A stretch of 64,000 nt of DNA from Brasilonema sennae CENA114 (lineage in GTDB: Bacteria > Cyanobacteriota > Cyanobacteriia > Cyanobacteriales > Nostocaceae). The position numbers and the translations under genes are program-made. The DNA lies in the NCBI RefSeq assembly GCF_006968745.1, contig NZ_CP030118.1, positions 5,267,943 through 5,331,942 on the forward strand, given 5' to 3'. Positions 26,865 through 38,000 of this stretch are shown piece by piece (within the stretch, counting starts at the first letter, position 1; every line of letters begins with the position of its first letter). The notes below the pieces were generated by a model. The model was not told the DNA's origin. It saw nothing but the letters and a program-made list of their open reading frames with translations, and made no database searches.

Positions 26865-26908
26865 TTGTCTTAACTGCCGTATAATGTTGTCTTAACTGCC
26901 GTATAATG
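26865..26908 (+). repeat. 22-base perfect tandem duplication
   Basis: Two identical copies of TTGTCTTAACTGCCGTATAATG, here described by its ends (TTGTCTTAAC...GTATAATG), lie at 26865-26886 and 26887-26908. Each copy ends with TATAAT, a perfect -10 hexamer, and carries a TTGTCT about 10 bases earlier. Confidence 0.85.
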
Positions 26909-27189
26909 TATTATTTATTGCAAAAAAGCTTCAAGATACAAAATGAAGATAAACAAAATGTTTTTATTTATACATTTTACGACTGCAAATTTACAGTACT
27001 TTTTGCTACAGTTGAGACTGACTGATTTTTTAACTAATTTACACAATGTATTTTTTATTATATTTCCCGGTGAGAAAGCCCGGTTCCTTCTGCAACAGGG
27101 ACAGATAGTCACCAAGTGTCCTCTTCGATAGTGCTGTTCTCATGAATAACCCTTCACTTATGTGCAGAGGGTCTTAGTTATTAGTCACG

Positions 27190-27316
27190 CTAGAACACCG
27201 ATTCAGTATTCATAATTGTGACTAAAAAACCCGGTTTTTTCTTGTTGAGTTAACGAAACTTCGGTCTTCCCAGTAACAGAAACCGGGTTTTTGGGATTAG
27301 TGAATCGGTGTTCTAG
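27190..27316. mobile_element. MITE-like nested inverted repeat element
   Basis: Outer arms CTAGAACACCGATTCA (27190-27205) and TGAATCGGTGTTCTAG (27301-27316) are perfectly complementary. Inside them AAAAAACCCGGTTTTTTC (about 27224-27241) faces GAAACCGGGTTTTT (about 27279-27292). The 127-base unit has no coding capacity. The CCCGGTTT core resembles small dispersed repeats of Nostocales, so a MITE is likely, but no target duplication was confirmed. Confidence 0.55.
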
Positions 27317-28174
27317 ATTGCCATGTTTGAGATCTGACTAAGGACTTCGATTTACCTCAACCATAAAACACAGCAAGAGCGATAGTTTCTATGGTTACGG
27401 GATGAATTAAATTTCTCTCCCAAAAGGTAGCGTAAGAATAGGATTTTATTATTGATTTATCAATAGACTATACGAAAACCTTTTTGTCCACAGAAAGTTG
27501 TTTGATCCCACACCGAAGTTTAGAAAAAATTCTATTTTTCAGGTTACAGCCTTTGTGTAGCAAGTATCTTACACTTGGGAATTAGAGTATGCCTATAAAT
27601 GAGGAAAATCTCTGTGAATAAGAGTTTTGCGGTTTGATAGGCAAAAGTAGTCTCAGTTCCAATCCTACACTGGGTGGTGATGCATTGTAATAATTCTGAA
27701 ACTGTAACTTGTGAAGATTATACGTCCCCAATATCATTCCTAAGCAGAATTACCCTACACTGAAATATCATAATTGTGATTGCTATTAAAACATAAACTT
27801 TACAGTTGATTTGATATACTTTTCTAGTATGTGGAGTTTTAATAATCAATAGGTAGTTCAGTAAAGAACACCTATCCTGCTCTCAAAACAATAATACTGC
27901 ATCCACCTTAAGAAACTTTCTAAACTTCCACAGTCAAGACAAAGGCATCTACTACATACAAGTAAATTCAGTTTGTGAGCTTACTTGAGAACCCCTAAAC
28001 CAAGCATCTTTTTGCAGTCAGAATTATCCATCTTTTAGCTGAGTGCTAGCTAAGGGATAAATCTCCTATCAAAAATAAGTATAGCTTTTGCGTCATTAGC
28101 TATAACTAGCTTCATTTTGTATAGGTTAAATTGTGTTCCTTTATTCATAAGTAAGTTTTTCTAAAGTAGTAAAA

Positions 28175-28885
28175 ATGCAACTCTACACACCTACTGATAT
28201 TAATCAGCTTCAACAAGACCTTCCCTACTTAATTAAAAGCATGCAGTGGGTTGAAAATTTTGTTGGAAAAGCTCACCCTGATTTAGGTAGACTCGGTCCT
28301 GTTTGCCCTTTTGTGCCTCACTCAATTAGAGCAAACGTTATGTCCCTGACAGTTATACGTGCTAAAAATGTGGCTCCTGAGCAATTTTTTGAGAATGTTC
28401 TACGCTGTCGAGATATCTTCCTTGAGCAAGAACCACGACAGGGGGTAGCTGCTTTAAGGAAAACACTGTTAATCATTGTGCCTGATATCGATATAGAAGA
28501 AGCTCCTAAAATAATTGACGAGAATCACAAAAAACTTAAGCGTTTTTTTGTTGAGTCAGGACTGATGATAGGGGAATTTCATAAGCTCAACCAAGTGCCT
28601 GGTGCACACAACCCAAACTTCCGCCCATTTCAAAGCTCCGTTCCCATGTTTGTTATTCGCTATATGGTTGAATCGGATATTCTGTTTCTTCAAGATGAAG
28701 ATCCGCGCTTGCGTATTAAATATCTCCAAGCTTATTTACAAAATATTGAATCGGGTTATTCACAGCAGTTTAACCAGAAAATCAAAGATGAAAACAAGTT
28801 AAAGACTGCTCGTCAACTATTGGAGTTAGCACAAGAGCAACTGCAAGAAGAAAAGTTTATGAATTTAGAAATTGCTCATTCATAA
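28175..28885 (+). CDS. DUF6875-like protein next to NRPS
   Basis: This 236-residue soluble protein carries HPDLGRLGPVCPFVPHSIRA at about residues 34-53, the hallmark of proteins annotated as DUF6875, which often sit beside NRPS genes. KTLLIIVPDIDIEEAPKIID and the C-terminal coiled part (TARQLLELAQEQLQEEKF) follow. No catalytic role is known to me. It ends 150 bases before the three-module NRPS on the same strand and is probably part of that pathway, perhaps as a tailoring or release partner; this is inference from position. Confidence 0.65.
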   Translation: MQLYTPTDINQLQQDLPYLIKSMQWVENFVGKAHPDLGRLGPVCPFVPHSIRANVMSLTVIRAKNVAPEQFFENVLRCRDIFLEQEPRQGVAALRKTLLIIVPDIDIEEAPKIIDENHKKLKRFFVESGLMIGEFHKLNQVPGAHNPNFRPFQSSVPMFVIRYMVESDILFLQDEDPRLRIKYLQAYLQNIESGYSQQFNQKIKDENKLKTARQLLELAQEQLQEEKFMNLEIAHS

Positions 28886-29037
28886 GCTAAGTTGTTCCTC
28901 TACAGAAATGATTAATTCACCAACTTAATCAATAAGATCAATATTGTCTGTCGTAAATTTGCATCACTCGTTTTTAGTGATGAAAGTTGGTAACCAAGCC
29001 GAGAAATTAATAGAGTAATTTTCTTTACAAGGTGTTT

Positions 29038-32000
29038 ATGCAGTTAACAAACAAAAATTTATACCTTCAGTCAAATATTCAGGCAGCTAGCTTAACCGAT
29101 GTTGAGGACTGCCATGGTACTCAAACAAATGACCTTGAAAAAGAGCAACTTAACTATTGGAAGCAGCAGCTAGCAGGTGCTCCTCCAGTACTGGAATTGC
29201 CCACGGATAGAGCGCGACTACCCGTACAAAGTTACCGAAGTGCAAAACAATCTTTTTTACTACCCAAGAGTTTATCAAAAGCATTACAGACACTGTCACA
29301 ACAAGAAGATGTGACACTGTTCATGACATTGCTGGCGGCATTTGGGACTCTACTGTACCGCTACAGTGGACAGGAAGACATTTTGATTGGTTCTCCGATT
29401 TCAGGGCGAAATTCTGCTGAGATAGAAGGGCTAATTGGATCTTTTGTCAATACCTTGGTTATACGCACAGATGTGTCTGGCAACCCGAGTTTTCAGGAAC
29501 TGTTGCAAAGGGTGCGAGCGATGGCAACGTCCGCCTACGCTAACCAAGACTTGCCGTTTGAAGAGCTAGTAGAACAACTGCAAGCAGAGCGTTCGCCTGC
29601 GTCGCGGTTTGCAGCATCGCTTTCCTATCACCCTCTGTTCCAGGTGATGTTTGTTTTGGAGAATACACCCAAACAAACATTGGATTTATCCGGATTGACC
29701 ATCACACCCTCTGAATTAGATAAGGTTACATCCAAGTTAGATTTGACCTTGTTAATGGAGGAGACAGAACAAGGATTCCAAGGAGAGTGGGAATACAACG
29801 CCCAGTTATTTGATGATGCCACGATAACTCGGCTGAATGGGCATTTCCACAGATTGCTAGAGGGAATTGTTGCTGATCCTAATCGCTCGATTGCAGAATT
29901 ACCATTGCTAACTGTTCAAGAACAGCAGTTATTGCTGGCGTGGAATAATACTCAGGCAAATTACCCAGAACAACTTTGCATCCATCAATTGTTTGAGGCT
30001 CAGGTAGAACAGACACCAGATGCAGTCGCAGTTGTCTTTGGTAACGAACAACTAACCTACAAGCAGCTCAACCAACAGGCAAATCAACTAGCGCATTATC
30101 TCAGGCAGCTAGGAGTCAAACCAGATGCCCTTGTGGGAATTTGTGTAGAGCGATCGCTTTTCATGGTGGTAGGACTACTCGCGATTCTCAAAGCTGGTGG
30201 AGCATACGTACCTCTAGATCCGGCATATCCTCAAGAGCGCCTAGATTACATTTTGTCGGATGCTCAGGTATCAGTGCTGCTAACTGATTCTTCACAAAAA
30301 ATGAGTTCTCCCGAACTCTCCTCTAACAAAAAAGTTAAGGAAGATGCGATATCCCATAAGTTTCAAGTCGTTTGTATAGACACAGACTGGGAAAGCATTG
30401 TGACTGCTAGTACACAAAATCCTGCACCGTATTCTACCGTCGAGCATCTAGCGTACGTTATTTATACATCCGGCTCGACTGGCAAGCCCAAAGGAGTGCA
30501 AATTCCGCACGGTGCTGTGGTCAATTTCTTAACATCCATGCAGCGCCAACCTGGATTAACACCAGCGGATATCGTCATAGCAGTCACAACAATATCATTT
30601 GACATTGCCGCCTTGGAACTTTATTTGCCTTTAATAACAGGTGCGCGTGTTCATTTGGTGACGCGGGAAGTAGCAAGCGATGGCAGATTGCTGAGCAAGC
30701 AAATCGCTGCGGGTGGTGCGACAGTGATGCAAGCTACCCCAGCCACTTGGCGGATGTTGCTGGCTGCTGGATGGGGTGGTGTTCCTGGTTTGAAAATTCT
30801 CTGCGGCGGTGAAGCCTTACCTAGTGATTTGGCGCAGCAATTATTAGCAACAGGGGCTGCGATTTGGAATATGTACGGTCCTACGGAGACGACGATTTGG
30901 TCAACCGTCTTTGAAGTAGGAGCAACACAATTATCTCAAACCTCAATCCCCATTGGACGCCCGATCGCCAACACGCAAATTTATCTGCTCGACTCTCATC
31001 TGCAACCAGTGCCCATTGGCGTGCCTGGGGAACTGCACATCGGCGGTGATGGGCTAGCGCGAGGTTATCTCAACCGCCCAGAGTTGACACAGGAAAAATT
31101 TATCCGCAACCCCTTTAGTCAGGAACAAGGATCACGACTGTACAAGACAGGAGACTTAGCTCGGTTTTTACATGATGGTAATGTTGAGTACGTAGGACGT
31201 ATCGATCATCAGGTAAAAATACGTGGATTTAGGATTGAATTGGGAGAGATAGAGGTTGTACTGCGACAACACCCATCTGTTCTGCAAGCTGTCGTCATTG
31301 CCCGTGAAGACGTTCCTGGAGACAAGCGGCTCGTGGCATATGTGGTGGTGAAACAGGAGCATATTCCTGCTAGTCCGAGTGAACTGCGCCGCTTTTTGAA
31401 GGAGCCGCTACTCGATTACATGGTGCCCACAGCATTTGTGTTCTTGGATACACTGCCATTAACACCTAATGGTAAGATAGACCGCCGCGCTTTACCTGCA
31501 CCAGATACATCCCATTTCATTAGTGACAACAACTTTGTTGCACCTCGTAATTCTACGGAAGAGATTTTAGCCGCTATTTGGGCGCAAGTATTGGGTCTGG
31601 AGCGCGTAGGCATCCATGACAACTTCTTTGAATTGGGCGGACATTCTCTGCTGGCGACACAAGTCATTTCTCGGGTACGCCAAGCGTTAGGTGTAGAAAT
31701 GCCCATACAGTTGCTGTTTGAAACACCAACGATCGCCGACTTAGCAACTGCCATTACCCAAAGTCAAAACCAGGGTACAGAGGAACACCAGACTATTACC
31801 CGAGTTGCCAATCGACAGTCAGCCCCCTTATCCTATGTGCAGCAACAACTGTGGTTTTTGGCACAGTTAGAACCAGACAGTGCAGCATATAACATTGTTG
31901 AGGCAATGCAGTTGCAAGGCGACTTGAACGTGGATGTCTTGCAACAGTCATTAGATGCAATTGTTGCTCACCACGAAATCCTGCGAACCAACTTTATCGC

Positions 32001-35000
32001 CCAAGATGGCAATCCTGTGCAGGTTATCGGCGCTCCTCGGGCAGTGGAACTGAAGGTGATCAACCTGATCGATGAGTCGCTGACTGAAGACACCAGTGTT
32101 GTACAACAACTGCTACAAAATGAAGCGCTGCGCCCCTTCAATTTAACATCAGACTTGATGCTGCGTGCGTGCTTGATACAGCGATCGCCACAAGAGAATA
32201 TCTTGCTGTTGCTTTTGCACCACATTGCCACCGATGGTTGGTCGATGAGCATTTTATATGACGAGTTGACAACGCTTTACCAAGCGTTCAAGGACGGCTT
32301 GTCTAATCCATTGCCAGAATTACCCATTCAGTATGCCGACTTTGCAGTTTGGCAACGCGAGTGGCTCTCTGGTGACGTGCTGCAAAAGCAACTCAACTAT
32401 TGGAAACAGCAGTTAGCGGGTGCAACCCCAGTACTGGAACTACCCACAGATAGACCACGACCACCAGTTCAGTCTTACCGAGGTGCCAGGCAATTTTTTC
32501 TAATACCCCAGAGTTTATCGCAAGCACTGCATGGACTGTCACGGCAAGAAGGTGTGACGTTGTTCATGACATTGTTGGCGGCGTTCCAGACCTTGCTGTA
32601 CCGCTATAGCAGACAAGAAGATATTTTAGTCGGGTCTCCGATTGCGGGGCGAAATCGCGAGGAAATAGAAGGGTTAATTGGATTTTTTGTCAATACCCTG
32701 GTTCTACGCACCGATATGTCTGGCAACCCCAATTTTCGGGAACTGTTGCAAAGGGTACGTTCAATGGCGATGTCCGCTTATGCTCACCAAGACTTGCCGT
32801 TTGAAAAGCTCGTAGAACAACTACAACCAGAGAGATCACTAAGTTATCACCCTCTGTTCCAAGTGATGTTTGTTCTGCAGAATGTTCCTACACAAACATT
32901 GGAGTTGCCAGGACTGAGCATCACTTCCACAGACGTGGATCATTTGGCATCGCAGTTTGATATAACTTTATCAATTGAGGAAACAGAACAGGGACTGCGG
33001 GGATTATGGGAATACAACACTGACTTGTTTGATGCTGCCACAATTGTGCGGATGAGCGAGCATTTCCAGACATTGCTCGAAGCAATTGTGACTGATCCAC
33101 AGCAGCAAATTACCCAATTGCCACTGCTCACCCCAAATGAACGACAGCAGTTACTTGTTGAGTGGAACAATACTCAGGTAGATTATCCACAGCAGTGTAT
33201 TCATAAATTATTTGAGCAGCAGGTGGAGAAGACGCCTGATGCTGTGGCAGTAGTTTTTGAAGACAAGCAACTTACTTACCAACAGTTGAATAATCGCGCC
33301 AATCAATTGGCACACTACCTACAAACTCTGGGCGTAGGACCGGATGTACTTGTGGGGATTTATATCGAGCGTTCCCTAGAAATGGTCGTAGGACTACTGG
33401 GAATTCTCAAGGCAGGTGGTGCTTATGTGCCTCTCGACCCAGAGTATCCCCAAGAGCGCTTAGAGTTTATGCTGGAGGACACTCAGACACAAGTGTTGCT
33501 TACTCAAGAGAAATTGGTCAAGAGCTTACCGACTCATGAAGCGCAAGTCATTTGTTTGGATTCTGAGTGGGAACTCATTGCCCAGCACAGCGAAGAAAAC
33601 CCTGTGTCTGATGTGACAGTTGATAACTTAGTTTACATCATCTACACCTCTGGCTCTACAGGCAAGCCTAAGGGTGTCATGCTTGCTCACCGTGGAGTTT
33701 GCAATCACCTCTGGTGGCGGCAAACAACGTTTCAATTAACTGAACAAGACAAAGTCTTACAGACCTTTTCTTTGAATTTCGATCCATCAGTCTGGCAGAT
33801 ATTCTGGACGTTATCGTTTGGTGGACAATTGGTTATGGCTCGCCCCGGTGGACATCAAGACCCTGCCTACCTGGTGAAGGTGATTATCGAACAGCAGATT
33901 ACTATCGCTGGGTTAGTACCATCTATCATCCGCGTTTTACTTGAGGAAAAGGGAATTGAAAATTGTACTCGCCTGCGGCACGTCACTAGTGGTGGTGAAG
34001 GTTTGGGAGTCGAATTCATTGATCGCTTCGTTGAGCGTTTAAATTTGCACAATGTTTTGCTCAATTGCTATGGTCCAACTGAAGGTTGCATCGATGTAAC
34101 TTCTTGGACTTGCCAGCGTGGGAGTAATTACACCATTGCTCCAATTGGTCGCCCGACTGCCAATGTACAAGTTTATATATTAGATGAAAATTTACAGCCT
34201 GTGCCTGTTGGTCAATCGGGTGAGTTGCACATTGGCGGTGTCGGGTTGGCGCGAGGCTATCTCAACCGTCCCGAATTGACGACAGAAAAGTTTATTCGCA
34301 ACCCCTTTAATAGCACACCAGGTGCACGTCTTTATAAAACTGGGGATTTAGCGCGTTACTTAAGCGACGGAAACATAGAATTCCTTGGTCGTATTGACCA
34401 CCAAGTGAAGATTCGTGGCTTCCGCATTGAATTGGGAGAAATTGAAGCTACCTTAGGTGAACATCCTGCAATACAACAGAATTTAGTCATCCTAAGAGAG
34501 GATATTCCTGGCGACAAACGCCTCGTGGCTTATGTGGTGCTACACCCAGAACAAGTTGCCCCAACTTCAAGTGAATTGCGTGGCTTTTTACAGGGAAAAC
34601 TACCTGAGTACATGGTGCCAAAAGCATTTGTCTTTTTGGATGTCATACCATTAAACCCTAATGGCAAAGTAGATCGCCGCGCTTTACGTGTACCAGATAC
34701 ATCAGATTTCGATAACAGCAACTTTGTTGCACCTCGTACTCCTACTGAAGAAGTTTTAGCTGTTATTTGGGCGCAAATTCTGGGTTTGGAACAAGTTAGC
34801 ATTCACAGCAACTTCTTTGAGTTGGGAGGACATTCGCTACTCGCTACACAAGTGATTTCTCGGGTACGCCAAAACCTGAATGTGGAAATTCCATTACAGT
34901 TGCTGTTTGAAACACCAACTATTGCAGGTTTAGCAAGTGCCATTACTTCGTTAAGCTTGGCTAACGCCCAGAACCAGAGTACAGATGTCCTAGAACAGCA

Positions 35001-38000
35001 GACCATTCCCCAACTAGCAGATCGCCACTCAGCTCCGTTATCCTTTGCTCAGCAGAGAATATGGTTTTTGGACCAGATGGAGCCAAATAGCGCGGCTTAT
35101 CTAATGCCGCTCGCACAACGCTTGCTGGGTAAGCTCAATATCGGTGTATTGCAACAGTCTTTAGATGCGATCGCTGCCCACCACGAAGTCCTGCGAACTA
35201 ACTTTATCGCAGAGGATGGTGAGCCAGTGCAGATCATGAGTTCTTCGAGGTCAGTAGAACTCAAGATAATTGACTTGACACAGGAGCAAGCAAGCAATCA
35301 AGAACAACAAGTGCAGCGTTTGTTGAAGCATGAGGCGCAACGCCCATTCGACTTAAGATCTGACTTGATGCTGCGAGCCACCTTGCTACGGATAGACCAC
35401 CAAGAGTATATACTTTTGTTGGTTGTGCACCACATCGCTTCTGATGGCTGGTCAATGGGCATCCTGTGCCAACAGTTAGCATCTGTCTACGAAGCCTTTT
35501 TGAACGACAAGCCAAATCCCCTGGCAAAATTGCCCATCCAGTATGCTGACTTTGCTGCTTGGCAACGGCAATGGCTATCTGGTCAAGTACTGGACACCCA
35601 GCTAAACTATTGGAAAAACCAGCTAGCGGGTGCTACACCTTTAGAATTACCAACCGATAAACCGCGACCAACAATCCAGAACCACCAAGGGGCACGCCAA
35701 TCTTTAGTGTTATCAAAGAAACTCACCTCGGCGCTCAAAGCACTGAGTCAGCGGTCAGATACTACCTTGTTCATGACTCTACTAGCGGCGTTCAAGACGT
35801 TGCTCTACCGCCATACAGTACAGGAAGATATAATCGTTGGGACTCCAATCGCTGGTCGTAACCAAACCGAGACTGAGGGGCTGATTGGCTGTTTTCTGAA
35901 TACGCTCGCTCTGCGTAGCAACCTTGGGGGGAACCCGAGTTTCTTAGAATTGCTAGGTCGAGTTCGTAAGGTGGCTTTGGATGCTTATACTCACCAAGAG
36001 ATACCCTTCGAGAAGCTCGTAGAAGAGCTGCATCCAGAACGTAACTTGAGCCGAAACCCAGTGTTCGATGTCATGTTCAACTTCATCAACACTCCACAGA
36101 CGGCTTTGGAACTCCCTGGATTGACCCTCAGTTTGCTAGAACTGAGCGAATCTGAGTCAAAATTCTCCATGACTTTGTATGTGGAGGAACACTCAGGTGA
36201 GCTGAATTTGCAACTGGTGTATCAGCAGGTCTTATTTTCTGCTGCACGCATGACTTGCCTTCTGCATCAATTCCAGCATCTGCTTGAGCAGATCGTTGCA
36301 ACTCCGGATAGCGAAATCGGATTATATTCCCTCGTAACACCAGAATCTCGACCTTTGCTTCCAGAACTGAGTGCAGCCTTGCCGGAACCACGGTACGAAT
36401 TGGTGACTACAATGTTTACCTCTTGGGTAAACTCTGCGCCAGAACACTCAGCAGTCTGCCAAAGCGATCGCTCCTGGAACTACAACGAATTGTCCACAAG
36501 CGCTCATGCCCTAGCACAGGTTCTGCTGAGTCATGGGGTTAAGCGTGGTGAGGTCGTCGCCGTGTTCGCCTCACGCAGCTTTGGGCTGATTGCCAGTATG
36601 ATGGGCGTACTCTTGAGTGGCGGTGTGTTACTGACTATCGATCCGAAGCTTCCTGTGCATCGACAGCAAATCATGCTTGAGGAAACCAAAGCTAAGTACC
36701 TATTGTGCATTGGTGACGAGCGCTCAGAACACAAGGAGTTATGGGAATCTCTAGCTATCATTTGCGTAGATCCAGATACAGGAAAAACCATAAATTCCGA
36801 AACGGACAGCAGTGGAGCAATTGACCTACCTCAACTGTCTGGTGACGATGCAGCTTATATTTTCTTTACTTCCGGCACCACAGGTATTCCTAAAGGTGTG
36901 TTGGGGTGTCACAAAGGGATGGCGCATTTTCTCAACTGGCAGCGGCAAACTTTTGCAGTTGGTCAGCAAGACCGCAGTGCCCAATTAACAGGGCTTTCCT
37001 TTGATGTCGTCCTTAGAGATGTCTTCCTACCTTTGACCAGTGGAGCAACTCTTTGTCTGCCGGCAGAAGGTGATGAACTAGAACCGACGCGAATTCTACG
37101 TTGGTTGGAACGCGAGCAGATATCTCTGCTGCACACAGTTCCAACGCTTGCCCAATCGTGGTTAGTCAATGTAGCGCCGGGAGTTTCTCTACGTGCCTTA
37201 AAACGTATCTTCTTTGCTGGAGAACCTCTCAAGGATACACTCATACATCGGTGGAGGGAAACTTTCCCAGAGGGAGGCGAAATTGTCAATCTCTATGGAC
37301 CGACAGAAACAACTTTGGCAAAGTGCTTTTACCGAGTTACTGCTGATGTCCTGCCTGGAGTACAACCTGTTGGTTCACCACAGCCAGAAACCCAGGCACT
37401 GGTTTTAGCACAAAATAATCAACTGTGTGGTATTTGTGAACCAGGTCAGATTGTTATACGGACACCATTCCGTAGTTTAGGTTACATCAATGCCTCTGAA
37501 GAAAATCGTTCTCGGTTTGTCAAGAACCCCTTGGGCAACAACGAACAAGATTTGCTTTACTACACTGGCGATCGCGGACGCTATCGTCCAGATGGTACTC
37601 TAGAAATTCTTGGTCGCTTGGATCGTCAAGTAAAGATCCGAGGAGTACGCATTGAACTTAGAGAGATTGAGACGCTGTTAGGTGAACACCCCAGTGTAGA
37701 GGAAGTAGTGGTTATTGCCCGTGAAGACCAACCTGGTGATCAGCGCTTAGTAGCTTACGTTGTTCCACAGCAGGAACAAGTCAAGACAACTGATGAACTG
37801 CGGCGCTTTCTGAAGGAGAAGCTGCCCAAATATATGATTCCTTCAGCTTTTGTGATCCTAGACGCTCTACCCCTGACTCCTAACGGTAAAGTAGATCGTC
37901 GAGCTTTGCCAATGCCAGAGCAAGTTAGGCAAGAGGTGGAAGAAACATTTGTTGCTCCCCGCGATGAGATAGAACGCCAGCTGACACAGATTTGGGAAGA

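Larger units (their letters stand above)
26431..28174. other. 1.7 kb non-coding region between HU and the NRPS block
   Basis: AT-rich sequence with no convincing gene. It holds the promoter region of the HU gene, a 22-base tandem duplication (26865-26908), and a nested inverted repeat element (27190-27316). Several short frames exist but lack ribosome sites and protein-like composition. The long gap separates the core genome from the secondary-metabolism block. Confidence 0.6.

Noticed and set aside
26943..27131. 62-codon + strand frame and an overlapping minus-strand frame in the 1.7 kb gap
   Set aside because: Low-complexity Phe/Leu-rich translation from AT-rich DNA, no ribosome site, no homology recognised.
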